This document shows, piece by piece, positions 1 to 6,844 of a stretch of 8,494 nt of DNA. The position numbers were made by a program, and so were the translations under genes. How positions within the stretch are numbered: the stretch's first letter is position 1; each line of letters begins with the position of its first letter. Location of the stretch: positions 1-8,494 of the forward strand of contig JAFYML010000150.1 in NCBI GenBank assembly GCA_017556595.1, given 5' to 3'. Source of the DNA: Bacteroides sp. (GTDB lineage: Bacteria; Bacteroidota; Bacteroidia; Bacteroidales; Bacteroidaceae). Under the pieces are notes generated by a model, which saw only the letters and a program-made list of their open reading frames with translations, made no database searches and was not told where the DNA came from.

Positions 1-857
1 GTATAAGAACCCATTTCTACGTCAAGGCCATACAATGCAGCCTCTTTCGTGTCGTGTGTACCTCCCCAATCGGAAACTACCACACCGTCGAATCCCCAAT
101 CCTTCTTCAAGATTTGATTCAACATACGGTCGTTATGACAAGCATGTGTACCGGCAATTTTGTTGTAAGCGCCCATAATTGTCCACGAGCCACCTTCCAC
201 GATAGCAGCCTTGAATGCTGGCAAGTAGATTTCGTACAAAGCACGTTCGCTTACGTTCACATCAATATGGTTACGCCATGTTTCTTGGTTGTTCAGTGCA
301 TAATGCTTCACGCAAGCTGCTACACCATTCTTTTGCATCTCTTGGATATAAGGCACTACCATTACGCTGGCCAAGTAGGGGTCTTCGCCCATGTACTCGA
401 AGTTGCGTCCATTGAGCGGTGTACGATAGATATTTACGCCGGGGCCTAACATCACATCCTTTTCGCGATAGAGTGCTTCTTCACCAATAGCCTTACCATA
501 TGCGGCCGACATTTCCGGATTCCAAGTAGCTGCCAATGCGGTCAAAGCGGGGAAAGCCGTGATGCTATCGTTTGTCCAATTGGCATGATTCCAATCGTTC
601 CAATTTATCTCCATACGAACGCCGTGAGGACCGTCGCTCCAATACAACTCGGGGATACCCAATCGAGCAACACCTGGGGTACTAAATTTACTTTGTGCAT
701 AGCTTAAACGCACTTTTTCTTTCAAAGTCATCCTACTAAGTGCATCTTGCACACGAGCTTCAATTGGTTGACTATCATCCAAATAGATTGGCGTTTGCGC
801 CACGATAGGCATTGCTAAAAAGGCAAGTGCCACCATTGATAAGAGAGTTTTCTTCAT
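1..857 (-). CDS. Glycoside hydrolase family 3 protein (beta-glucosidase-like), N-terminal part, cut by window edge
   Basis: Reading the minus strand from the ATG at 857 gives 285 uninterrupted codons running off the left edge. Residues 1-20 form a signal peptide (MKK, hydrophobic run, likely cut after IVA before Gln21), so the enzyme is exported, probably to the periplasm. No lipobox cysteine is seen. The rest is the GH3 TIM-barrel domain: substrate-pocket motif DGPHG (75-79), GRNFEYMGEDP (150-160), KHYALNNQE with the Lys184-His185 pair, RNHIDVNVSERAL (195-207), MGAYNKI (228-234), and VVSDWGG with the predicted catalytic nucleophile Asp263. GH3 enzymes are retaining exo-glycosidases; beta-glucosidase is the commonest activity, but beta-xylosidase or another specificity is possible. 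The acid/base residue and C-terminal domains lie outside the window. A good Bacteroidetes promoter precedes it and there is no clear Shine-Dalgarno. It is divergent from the dcw operon and has no evident functional link to it. Confidence 0.93.
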   Translation of the reverse strand, partial: MKKTLLSMVALAFLAMPIVAQTPIYLDDSQPIEARVQDALSRMTLKEKVRLSYAQSKFSTPGVARLGIPELYWSDGPHGVRMEINWNDWNHANWTNDSITAFPALTALAATWNPEMSAAYGKAIGEEALYREKDVMLGPGVNIYRTPLNGRNFEYMGEDPYLASVMVVPYIQEMQKNGVAACVKHYALNNQETWRNHIDVNVSERALYEIYLPAFKAAIVEGGSWTIMGAYNKIAGTHACHNDRMLNQILKKDWGFDGVVVSDWGGTHDTKEAALYGLDVEMGSY

Positions 858-901
858 GGTTATTAAGTTTAATATAGATTTTAATACATAGTATGCGTTC
901 A

Positions 902-932
902 CAAAAATACAAAAAAGGTTAGTATAATCAAA
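902..932 (-). promoter_or_regulatory. Predicted Bacteroidetes-type promoter of the GH3 gene
   Basis: On the minus strand the -7 element reads TATTTTTG (909 to 902), a full match to the Bacteroidetes consensus TAnnTTTG. A TTTG -33 element lies at 932 to 929 with a 19-bp spacer, the expected layout. Transcription would start near 895-900, giving a leader of about 40 nt before the ATG at 857. The region is A/T-rich, so a chance TTTG is possible, but the full -7 match and correct spacing make this the best promoter in the window. Confidence 0.65.
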
Positions 933-1034
933 AAAAACAAAGAAAGAATAGCTAATTTAAGAACTTATAAAAGAATAATAGACGTATATAATTTATTACA
1001 ACCTGTCAACCATTAAAAGAATAGCGTTTATAGA

Positions 1035-1054
1035 ATTTTCCTCACGAGGAAAAT
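1035..1054. repeat. Perfect inverted repeat, 8-bp arms, CACG loop
   Basis: ATTTTCCT (1035-1042) and AGGAAAAT (1047-1054) are exact reverse complements around CACG. The element covers the first unit of the 22-bp array. As RNA it would be a small hairpin. No U-tract follows, only ATATATAG, so a terminator role is doubtful and a protein-binding palindrome is at least as likely. Confidence 0.6.
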
Positions 1055-1114
1055 ATATAGACTTCACGAGAAAAAAATTTTTCTCTCACGAGGAAAAAAA
1101 ATCTCCTTCATGAG
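1041..1114. repeat. Four-unit array of YTCAYGAG words with exact 22-bp period
   Basis: CTCACGAG (1041-1048), TTCACGAG (1063-1070), CTCACGAG (1085-1092) and TTCATGAG (1107-1114) start exactly 22 bp apart. Units 1 and 3 share a longer 13-bp identity, CTCACGAGGAAAA (1041-1053 and 1085-1097). Between cores the sequence is mostly A/T and poorly conserved. No further unit is found at the expected positions 1019 or 1129. A spacing near two helical turns puts the cores on about the same DNA face, as in a cooperative operator. Function is unknown; it lies about 110-180 bp upstream of the GH3 promoter and about 250-330 bp upstream of the predicted mraZ promoter. Confidence 0.7.
1068..1085. repeat. Inverted repeat in the 22-bp array, 8-bp arms
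   Basis: GAGAAAAA (1068-1075) and TTTTTCTC (1078-1085) are exact reverse complements separated by AA. The arms join the GAG end of the second array unit to the start of the third. An A-run followed by a T-run also suggests locally bent or stiff DNA. A two-base loop is too tight for a full RNA hairpin, so this is better read as a DNA-level palindrome. Confidence 0.5.
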
Positions 1115-1307
1115 CCATTTATAAGAAAAAGCCAAAAAAATGGTAATTTTCCTATACATTGACAAATAATGACTAAACAACCACTATCAACTCCTTACAA
1201 ACATTTTTTATGCAATGAATAAAAGCACGAAACAGGCATTATCATGCACCGCCTCCCCACTAAACCAACAAAGGCTAAAATAAAGAAAATAAGTTATTAA
1301 CAGGGTG

Positions 1308-1328
1308 TTGAAAACTTATTGAAAACTT
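1308..1328. repeat. Direct repeat TTGAAAACTT, two copies, 11-bp period
   Basis: TTGAAAACTT occurs at 1308-1317 and again at 1319-1328, separated by one A. It lies about 70-90 bp upstream of mraZ. Overlapping words (TTATTAACA at 1294-1302, TGTTGAAAA at 1306-1314) each match seven of nine positions of a DnaA box in one orientation or the other. A regulatory role is possible but unproven. Confidence 0.5.
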
Positions 1329-1342
1329 TTTTAAGAAAAATC

Positions 1343-1368
1343 GTGGGGAATTGTGGGGAAATGTGTAC
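1343..1368 (+). promoter_or_regulatory. Candidate MraZ operator: tandem TGGGG repeats with 5-bp spacers
   Basis: TGGGG occurs at 1344-1348 and 1354-1358, each inside GTGGGGAA, with a 5-bp spacer and 10-bp period. A third, decayed unit follows in phase (GTG at 1363-1365, TGTAC at 1364-1368). Known biology: E. coli MraZ binds TGGGN direct repeats with 5-nt spacers upstream of its own gene and represses the operon. Here the repeats end about 30 bp before the mraZ start and run into the likely -7 box, so autoregulation is a natural inference. The same words also weakly resemble DnaA boxes (TGTGGGGAA, seven of nine). Confidence 0.65.
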
Positions 1369-1373
1369 CTTTA
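1366..1373 (+). promoter_or_regulatory. Possible -7 element of the dcw operon promoter
   Basis: TACCTTTA matches the Bacteroidetes -7 consensus TAnnTTTG except for the last base. It would place the transcription start around 1378-1382, some 20 nt before the mraZ ATG. No TTTG lies at the expected -33 spacing, where the TGGGG repeats sit instead. The assignment therefore rests on position and one half of the consensus. Confidence 0.4.
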
Positions 1374-1391
1374 CGGCGAATTGTATAAAAT

Positions 1392-1397
1392 AAGGTG
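1392..1397 (+). promoter_or_regulatory. Shine-Dalgarno-like site of mraZ
   Basis: AAGGTG lies two bases before the ATG at 1400 and is complementary to the usual 16S rRNA 3' end, though the spacing is short. It supports the 1400 start and is stronger than most ribosome sites in this window. Confidence 0.4.
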
Positions 1398-1399
1398 TA

Positions 1400-1861
1400 A
1401 TGATACGTTTTTTAGGCAATATTGAAGCCAAAACCGACAACAAAGGACGGGTTTTTATCCCCGCCACTTTTAGGAAGCAGCTACTTGAAGCTTCCGAAGA
1501 ACGGCTTGTGCTTCGCAAAGACGTATTCCAACGTTGCTTAGTGCTTTATCCAGAAAGCGTTTGGTTTGAGACACAAAACCAACTACGCCAACGATTGAAC
1601 AAATGGAGTGCCCGCGAGCAAGCCATCTTCCGCCAATTTGTGAGCGATGCCGAGATAATGACACCCGATGGCAATGGCCGCATCCTACTTCCCAAACGAT
1701 ACCTGCAAATGGCAGACATCAAAAGCGAGGTGCGTTTCATTGGCATGGACAACACCATCGAAATCTGGGCGAAAGAGGTGGCCGACCAACCATTTATGTC
1801 GCCCGAAGAATTTGGAGCAGCATTGGAAGAGGCCTTATGCGATAGCAAAAATGCCGATTAA
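1400..1861 (+). CDS. mraZ: Transcriptional regulator MraZ
   Basis: This 153-residue protein is the first gene of the dcw cluster. MraZ is a DNA-binding protein with two AbrB-like swapped-hairpin half-domains that assembles into rings and binds repeats upstream of its own gene. Both signature loops are visible: DNKGRVFIP at 13-21 and DGNGRILLP at 90-98. The start MIRFLGNIEAKTD is typical of the family and the length is normal (about 140-155). The C-terminal tail (about 128-153) is acidic and family-variable. The next gene starts 20 bp downstream, so it is co-transcribed with rsmH. TGGGG repeats just upstream look like its own operator. Identification is secure; the regulatory target is inferred from the repeats and from E. 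coli. Confidence 0.96.
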   Translation: MIRFLGNIEAKTDNKGRVFIPATFRKQLLEASEERLVLRKDVFQRCLVLYPESVWFETQNQLRQRLNKWSAREQAIFRQFVSDAEIMTPDGNGRILLPKRYLQMADIKSEVRFIGMDNTIEIWAKEVADQPFMSPEEFGAALEEALCDSKNAD

Positions 1862-1881
1862 ACCACTTAATTGAGAGAAAA

Positions 1882-2796
1882 ATGGAAAACGAAGAAAGAA
1901 CTTACCACATCCCCGTATTGCTAATGCCTAGTGTAGATGGCATGAACATACGCCCCGACGGCATTTATGCCGACATGACTTTTGGCGGTGGCGGCCATTC
2001 GCGCGAGATACTTTCACGATTGGGCGATGGTGGACGTTTGTTAAGTTTCGACCAAGACGAGGATGCCGAACGCAACATTGTGGACAATCCACACTTTACG
2101 TTCGTTAGAAGCAACTTCCGATACTTGAAAAACTTTCTTCGTTATCATGGTATAGAGCAAGTAGATGGCATATTGGCCGACTTGGGCGTTTCGTCACATC
2201 ACTTCGACGATAGTGAGCGCGGCTTCTCGTTCAGAGGCGATGGCCCATTGGATATGCGTATGAACAAGCGTGCCGGCATCACTGCCGCCGATGTAGTGAA
2301 CAACTATAGCGAAGAGCGATTGGCCGACATCTTTTATCTATATGGCGAACTAAAGAATAGCCGTAAAATAGCTTCGGTGCTTGCAAAAGCACGAGCCGTA
2401 CAACCTATCACCACCATCGGTGAATTTTTGGAATTGATAAAACCTCTCTTTGGCCGCGAACGCGAAAAGAAAGAGTTGGCCAAAGTTTTCCAAGCACTTC
2501 GCATCGAAGTGAATCACGAAATGGAAGCACTAAAAGAGATGCTTTGTGCAGCTGCCGAAGTGCTTCGACCAGGAGGACGATTGTCGGTTATCACCTACCA
2601 CTCATTGGAAGATAGATTGGTGAAAAACATGATGAAAACCGGCAATGTGGAGGGAAAAATGGAGAAAGACTTCTACGGCAATGTAGAAACACCCTTCCGA
2701 TTGGTGAACAACAAAGTAATAGTGCCTAGCGACGAGGAGATTGCCGAAAATCCACGCTCGCGTAGTGCAAAATTAAGAATTGCAGAAAAGAAATAA
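1882..2796 (+). CDS. rsmH: 16S rRNA (cytosine(1402)-N(4))-methyltransferase RsmH (MraW)
   Basis: A 304-residue S-adenosylmethionine-dependent methyltransferase that modifies C1402 of 16S rRNA in the decoding centre of the small subunit. Family motifs appear in order: HIPVLL (9-14), SAM-binding DMTFGGGGHS (31-40), the acidic FDQD turn (57-60), DLGVSSHHFD (100-109), GFSFRGDGPLDMRM (114-127), FQALRIEVN (203-211), SVITYHSLEDR (235-245) and the C-terminal NPRSRSAKLR (290-299). Length is normal for the family (about 300-315). The region around 130-200 is the helical insert of this family. It follows mraZ after 20 bp with only a purine-rich GAGAGAAAA before the ATG, and precedes the ftsL-like gene by 15 bp. 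No odd feature is seen. Confidence 0.98.
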   Translation: MENEERTYHIPVLLMPSVDGMNIRPDGIYADMTFGGGGHSREILSRLGDGGRLLSFDQDEDAERNIVDNPHFTFVRSNFRYLKNFLRYHGIEQVDGILADLGVSSHHFDDSERGFSFRGDGPLDMRMNKRAGITAADVVNNYSEERLADIFYLYGELKNSRKIASVLAKARAVQPITTIGEFLELIKPLFGREREKKELAKVFQALRIEVNHEMEALKEMLCAAAEVLRPGGRLSVITYHSLEDRLVKNMMKTGNVEGKMEKDFYGNVETPFRLVNNKVIVPSDEEIAENPRSRSAKLRIAEKK

Positions 2797-2811
2797 ACAG
2801 GGAAAGCACCT

Positions 2812-3153
2812 ATGGCAAAAGAAAAAGCAAGTGAAAAGAAAAGCCATGCCTCATGGAAAAACATTATCGGTGGCGATATATTAGCTACCGAATTCTTCCG
2901 CCGCCAAACCAAGTTGGTGGTGCTTATCATGGTGCTGATTCTTTTCTACATCCACAATCGCTACGTTTGCCAACAACAAACGATAGAGATTGATAAACTA
3001 AAAAAAGAACTGACCGACATTAAATATGACGCTTTGACACGAAGCTCGGAGTTAATGGAGTTAAGTCGCCAATCGCGCATCGAAGAGTATATCAAGGCGC
3101 GCGATAGCCAATTGCAAACAGCTACCAACCCACCCTATTTAATAAAAGATTAA
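2812..3153 (+). CDS. FtsL-like cell division protein (Bacteroidetes type)
   Basis: A 113-residue bitopic membrane protein in the place where ftsL sits in other dcw clusters. It has a basic, lysine-rich cytoplasmic N-terminus (1-33), one transmembrane helix at about 34-48 (KLVVLIMVLILFYI), then a heptad-like charged segment (about 54-85) suited to a coiled coil in the periplasm. A motif of the type YDALTRSSELMELSRQSRI (72-90) is, from memory, characteristic of Bacteroidetes FtsL-like proteins, which hardly resemble E. coli FtsL in sequence. FtsL works with FtsB and FtsQ in the divisome and activates the FtsW-FtsI septal synthase. AGGG lies about 9 bp before the ATG, and ftsI starts 10 bp after the stop. 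The call rests on position, topology and size more than on primary sequence. Confidence 0.85.
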   Translation: MAKEKASEKKSHASWKNIIGGDILATEFFRRQTKLVVLIMVLILFYIHNRYVCQQQTIEIDKLKKELTDIKYDALTRSSELMELSRQSRIEEYIKARDSQLQTATNPPYLIKD

Positions 3154-3163
3154 AGCAAAAAAT

Positions 3164-5353
3164 ATGGCAATAAGCAAGAGAAATATCATGACTCGATACT
3201 TTTATATCGTACTCTTAATGGGTATGATAGGGGTAGGTATTGTCATAAAGGGAGCTTATATTATGTTTGCCGAACGCAATTATTGGGAAGAGGTGGCCAG
3301 TCGATTCAAGAAAGAGGATGTTACACTCTATCCAAACCGCGGAAACATTCTGTCGGGCGACGGAAAACTTCTGGCAAGTTCATTGCCCGAATACTATCTG
3401 TTCCTCGATTACAAATACTACGACAACAACGAAAAGCGACAAGCACGTGGACAACATCGTCGCGATAGTATCTTCAATTCAAAGGTAGATTCGCTTGCAC
3501 AAGCATTGAACAAAATGTTTCCCGAATGGAGTGTAGCGCAATATAAAACTCACTTAAAGAACGGACGAAATAGCCGTAGTTGGCAACACTACCCTCTCTT
3601 TCCCAATCGTCGCAAGCGCATCACGCACACGCAATATAAAGAGATACAACGATTACCTTTCTTGAACTTAGGAAAGTTGACAAGTGGTTTGCACGATGAA
3701 GATTTGAATCGCCGCAAGCGTCCTTTCGGTTCGTTGGGTATGCGTACCATTGGTGATGTGTATGCCGATACTGCATTAGGTGCGAAAAATGGTATCGAAC
3801 TTGCTTTCGACTCATTATTGAGAGGACAAAACGGTATATCACACCGTCAAAAGGTAATGAACCGTTATGTAAGCCTTACCGACAAACCACCCGTTGACGG
3901 ATGCGACATTATTACCACCATCGACGTAGATATGCAAGACATTGCCGAAAAAGCTTTGGTGGATAAACTCGAAGAGTTGGAGGCTTTTGTGGGTGTAGCT
4001 GCTATTATGGAGGTAAAAACTGGCGAAATAAAAGCTATCGTAAACATGTCGCGCGGTAATGATGGCAAATACTACGAAATGCGCAACAACGCCATTAGCG
4101 ATATGATGGAGCCAGGTTCAACCTTCAAAACAGCATCAATCATGGTGGCGTTGGAAGATGGACATATTACCCCCGAAACAGAAGTTGATACAAAGAATGG
4201 CCAGCTACGCATGTATGGTAGCAACATGAAGGATCACAACTGGCATCGCGGCGGTTATGGAGTAATTGATGTGACACGCATCCTCGAAGTATCGTCGAAC
4301 GTAGGTGTTTCTTATTTGATAGATAAATACTACAAGGATAATCCGCAGCGTTTTGTCGATGGTTTGAAACGAATGAGCATTGACCAACCGCTGAATCTAC
4401 AAATCCCAGGCGAAGGTACTCCCGACATAAAAGGGCCGGAAGATCGCAAAAAAGTGGGCAGATACTTTGCTAAGACATCATTGCCTTGGATGAGCATCGG
4501 TTATGAGACACAAGTCCCACCTCTAAACATCCTTACCTTCTACAATGCCATTGCTAACGATGGTGTAATGGTGCGCCCAAAACTTGTTAAGGCGGCCGTA
4601 AAAGACGGCAAGGTAGTACATGAATATCCTACCGAGATTATCAATCCTAAAATCTGCTCGGACAAAACATTAAGTCAGATACAAGAGATTTTGGAAAAAG
4701 TTGTATCGCAAGGTTTGGCTAAGCCAGCAGGTAGCAAGCAATTCCCGGTAGCTGGAAAAACTGGTACGGCACAAATTTCAAAGGGTGCAGAAGGTTACAA
4801 GAGCGGACGAACAAATTATTTGGTTAGCTTCTGCGGTTATTTCCCTGCCGACGAACCGAAATATAGTTGCATCGTCTCTATTCAAAAACCTGGATTACCT
4901 GCATCGGGAGGCCAAATGGCGGGTAGTGTATTTAGCAAGATTGCCGAACGTGTATATGCAAAGAATTTGCGCTTCGACATGCAACACGCCATTGATAGTA
5001 CTAGCAACGTTATCCCTGAGGTAAAAGCAGGCGAGATGAAATCGGCCATGTATGTACTCGAAGAACTTGATGTACCTGCATCGAGCAATTTCCAAGAGCC
5101 ACGTAGCAAAGAGCAATGGGGAAAGGCCATTGCCGCAGAAGGAGAAGTAACTCTTGAGGGTGAACGTGAACATGCAACCGTAGTACCCAACGTAGTAGGT
5201 ATGGGCGCAAAAGATGCCGTTTACCTGCTCGAAAAGAAGGGATTGAAGGTGAGAATTAATGGTGTTGGCCGCGTTAGTAGACAATCGGTACCAGCCGGAA
5301 ACACTATCCAACGAGGACAAACGGTGGTGTTAACCATGAAAAGAGAAGGATAA
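3164..5353 (+). CDS. ftsI: Class B penicillin-binding protein FtsI (septal transpeptidase) with C-terminal PASTA domain
   Basis: A 729-residue D,D-transpeptidase that cross-links septal peptidoglycan. It is anchored by one N-terminal membrane helix (about 12-33) with the rest in the periplasm. The pedestal domain starts with LYPNRGNILSGDGKLLASS (55-73). The transpeptidase domain carries all three active-site motifs: STFK with nucleophile Ser319 (EPGSTFK, 316-322), SSN (377-379) and KTGT (532-535). After the catalytic domain comes a linker (about 605-668) and one PASTA domain (about 671-729, starting ATVVPNVVGM). It is longer than E. coli FtsI (588 residues) because of this tail and a basic insert at about 85-190. 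Such PASTA-bearing FtsI proteins are usual in Bacteroidetes. Position after the ftsL-like gene and before murE supports the septal rather than the elongation role. Spacing to murE is 27 bp. Confidence 0.95.
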   Translation: MAISKRNIMTRYFYIVLLMGMIGVGIVIKGAYIMFAERNYWEEVASRFKKEDVTLYPNRGNILSGDGKLLASSLPEYYLFLDYKYYDNNEKRQARGQHRRDSIFNSKVDSLAQALNKMFPEWSVAQYKTHLKNGRNSRSWQHYPLFPNRRKRITHTQYKEIQRLPFLNLGKLTSGLHDEDLNRRKRPFGSLGMRTIGDVYADTALGAKNGIELAFDSLLRGQNGISHRQKVMNRYVSLTDKPPVDGCDIITTIDVDMQDIAEKALVDKLEELEAFVGVAAIMEVKTGEIKAIVNMSRGNDGKYYEMRNNAISDMMEPGSTFKTASIMVALEDGHITPETEVDTKNGQLRMYGSNMKDHNWHRGGYGVIDVTRILEVSSNVGVSYLIDKYYKDNPQRFVDGLKRMSIDQPLNLQIPGEGTPDIKGPEDRKKVGRYFAKTSLPWMSIGYETQVPPLNILTFYNAIANDGVMVRPKLVKAAVKDGKVVHEYPTEIINPKICSDKTLSQIQEILEKVVSQGLAKPAGSKQFPVAGKTGTAQISKGAEGYKSGRTNYLVSFCGYFPADEPKYSCIVSIQKPGLPASGGQMAGSVFSKIAERVYAKNLRFDMQHAIDSTSNVIPEVKAGEMKSAMYVLEELDVPASSNFQEPRSKEQWGKAIAAEGEVTLEGEREHATVVPNVVGMGAKDAVYLLEKKGLKVRINGVGRVSRQSVPAGNTIQRGQTVVLTMKREG

Positions 5354-5368
5354 TATATATTATATAAT

Positions 5369-5372
5369 AAGG
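5369..5372 (+). promoter_or_regulatory. Shine-Dalgarno-like AAGG of murE
   Basis: AAGG lies 8 bp before the murE ATG at 5381, at usual spacing. The 27-bp gap that holds it is otherwise an A/T run (TATATATTATATA at 5354-5366) that may keep the start site unfolded. I see no promoter there. Confidence 0.4.
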
Positions 5373-5380
5373 TATAGCTT

Positions 5381-6838
5381 ATGAAATTAAATGAACTGCT
5401 AAAAGCCATTCAACCTATTCAGGTTATAGGTAACCAAGAAGTAGAGATTATAGAGGTGAATATCGACTCTCGACAAGTGCGCGAGGGCGACCTTTTCATG
5501 GCTATGCGCGGCACACAAACCGACGGACATGCCTATATAGCATCGGCCATCGAGAAAGGTGCTGTTGCCGTGTTGTGCGAAGACCTACCCGAGCAGCTGA
5601 GCGAAGGGGTAACCTACATCCAAGTGAAGGAAAGCGAAGATGCTGTAGGTAAACTTGCAACAACCTTCTATGGTGACCCTACTTCGAAGATGAAATTGGT
5701 AGGCGTAACCGGCACCAACGGCAAGACAACTATTGCCACCTTATTATATAATACATTCCGCTACTTTGGGTATAAAGTGGGATTGGTTTCTACAGTTTGT
5801 AATTACATTGATGACGAAGCAGTGCCTACCGAGCATACTACCCCCGATCCTATTACCTTGAATCGTTTGTTAGGTAAGATGGCCGATTGTGGTTGTAAGT
5901 ATGCTTTCATGGAAGTGAGTTCACACTCTATCGACCAAAAGCGCATCAGTGGGTTGAAATTTGCCGGTGGTATCTTCACCAACTTAACCCGCGATCATTT
6001 GGATTACCACAAGAGCGTTGACAACTATTTGCGTGCTAAGAAAAAGTTTTTCGATGACATGCCAAAAGATGCCTTCTGCTTGACTAATTTGGACGATAAG
6101 AATGGCATGGTGATGACACAAAACACACGCGCAAAGGTATATACTTATTCTTTGCGTAGCTTGAGCGACTTTAAAGGAAAGTTGCTTGAGAGCCATTTCG
6201 AAGGTATGATTCTTGAATTCAACAACCGCGAATTGTCTGTTCAGTTCATCGGCAAATTCAATGCATCCAACCTGTTGGCCGTATTTGGTGCAGCTGTATT
6301 GTTAGGCAAGCAAGAAGAAGAGGTATTAGTAGCACTCAGCACACTGAAACCTGTATCTGGTCGTTTCGAAACAGTACGCTCACCCGAAGGATATACCGCC
6401 ATTGTAGATTACGCACACACTCCCGATGCTCTTGTTAATGTATTGAATGCCATTCATGGGGTAGTTGAAGGAAAGGGACAAATCATTACTGTATGTGGCG
6501 CTGGCGGCAATCGCGACAAAGGTAAACGCCCATTGATGGCGAAAGAAGCAGCTAAACTGAGCAATCGTGTTATCATTACCAGCGACAATCCTCGTTTTGA
6601 AGAGCCGCAAGATATTATCAATGATATGCTTGCCGGTCTTGACAAGGATGATATGCGAAAGACTATCAGCATTGTAGATAGACGCGAAGCTATTAAAACG
6701 GCTTGTATGCTTGCCGGCCCTGGCGATGTAATTTTAGTGGCAGGAAAAGGACACGAAAATTACCAAGATGTAAAGGGTGTAAAGCATCACTTTGACGACA
6801 AAGAGGTACTAAATGAAATCATAACTCAAAACTCATAA
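5381..6838 (+). CDS. murE: UDP-MurNAc-L-alanyl-D-glutamate--2,6-diaminopimelate ligase MurE
   Basis: A 485-residue cytoplasmic ATP-dependent Mur ligase that adds the third amino acid to the peptidoglycan precursor. The N-terminal UDP-substrate domain includes [13 protein letters not shown] (29-41). The central ATPase domain has the P-loop GTNGKTT (111-117), HTTPDP (152-157), EVSSHS (178-183) and the lysine expected to be carbamylated in YLRAKKKFF (Lys220). The C-terminal domain has SGRFE (326-330), DYAHTPDAL (343-351) and DNPRFEEP (402-409). In this family DNPR marks enzymes that use meso-diaminopimelate, while lysine-adding enzymes have another motif there, so a DAP-type wall is predicted. 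GKGHE (455-459) is also present. Length is normal. In many bacteria murF follows directly; here mraY does, after 6 bp. Confidence 0.97.
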   Translation: MKLNELLKAIQPIQVIGNQEVEIIEVNIDSRQVREGDLFMAMRGTQTDGHAYIASAIEKGAVAVLCEDLPEQLSEGVTYIQVKESEDAVGKLATTFYGDPTSKMKLVGVTGTNGKTTIATLLYNTFRYFGYKVGLVSTVCNYIDDEAVPTEHTTPDPITLNRLLGKMADCGCKYAFMEVSSHSIDQKRISGLKFAGGIFTNLTRDHLDYHKSVDNYLRAKKKFFDDMPKDAFCLTNLDDKNGMVMTQNTRAKVYTYSLRSLSDFKGKLLESHFEGMILEFNNRELSVQFIGKFNASNLLAVFGAAVLLGKQEEEVLVALSTLKPVSGRFETVRSPEGYTAIVDYAHTPDALVNVLNAIHGVVEGKGQIITVCGAGGNRDKGKRPLMAKEAAKLSNRVIITSDNPRFEEPQDIINDMLAGLDKDDMRKTISIVDRREAIKTACMLAGPGDVILVAGKGHENYQDVKGVKHHFDDKEVLNEIITQNS

Positions 6839-6844
6839 ATCATA

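Larger units (their letters stand above)
858..1399. other. AT-rich divergent intergenic region (542 bp) with regulatory elements, no gene
   Basis: This stretch separates the divergent GH3 gene and the dcw operon. I see no credible coding frame, tRNA or rRNA here. It contains, left to right: the GH3 promoter, a periodic repeat array at 1041-1114, featureless AT-rich sequence from about 1145 to 1290, a duplicated TTGAAAACTT word at 1308-1328, and tandem TGGGG repeats with a -7-like box just before mraZ. Both neighbours start here, so no terminator is needed for either. Confidence 0.8.

Noticed and set aside
54..449. Plus-strand open frame of 131 codons
   Set aside because: It is antisense to the GH3 gene, whose frame has a signal peptide and consecutive family motifs including the nucleophile region. 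The plus-strand product resembles no family I know.
1035..1100. Intrinsic transcription terminator
   Set aside because: Both flanking genes start from this region, so neither needs a terminator here. The strongest palindrome is not followed by a T-run on either strand, and the others have tight loops or mismatches.
1041..1114. CRISPR array
   Set aside because: The conserved part is only about 8 bp and the intervals about 14 bp, far below CRISPR repeat and spacer sizes, and no cas gene is present.
858..1399. Insertion sequence or transfer remnant in the long intergenic region
   Set aside because: No terminal inverted repeats, target-site duplication or transposase fragment is seen. The two flanks are intact gene starts with their own promoters.
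1297..1518. Minus-strand open frame across the mraZ start
   Set aside because: It overlaps the conserved mraZ N-terminus and the operator region. Its content reads as the complement of mraZ plus AT-rich intergenic sequence.
4895..5320. Minus-strand open frame of 141 codons inside ftsI
   Set aside because: It lies entirely opposite the conserved KTG-downstream and PASTA part of ftsI and has no promoter, ribosome site or recognisable domain.
3164..5353. Assignment of the penicillin-binding protein as elongation PBP2 (MrdA) or a sporulation SpoVD
   Set aside because: Its place between the ftsL-like gene and murE is the ftsI position. PASTA tails also occur in SpoVD, but the lineage shown by the other genes does not sporulate.
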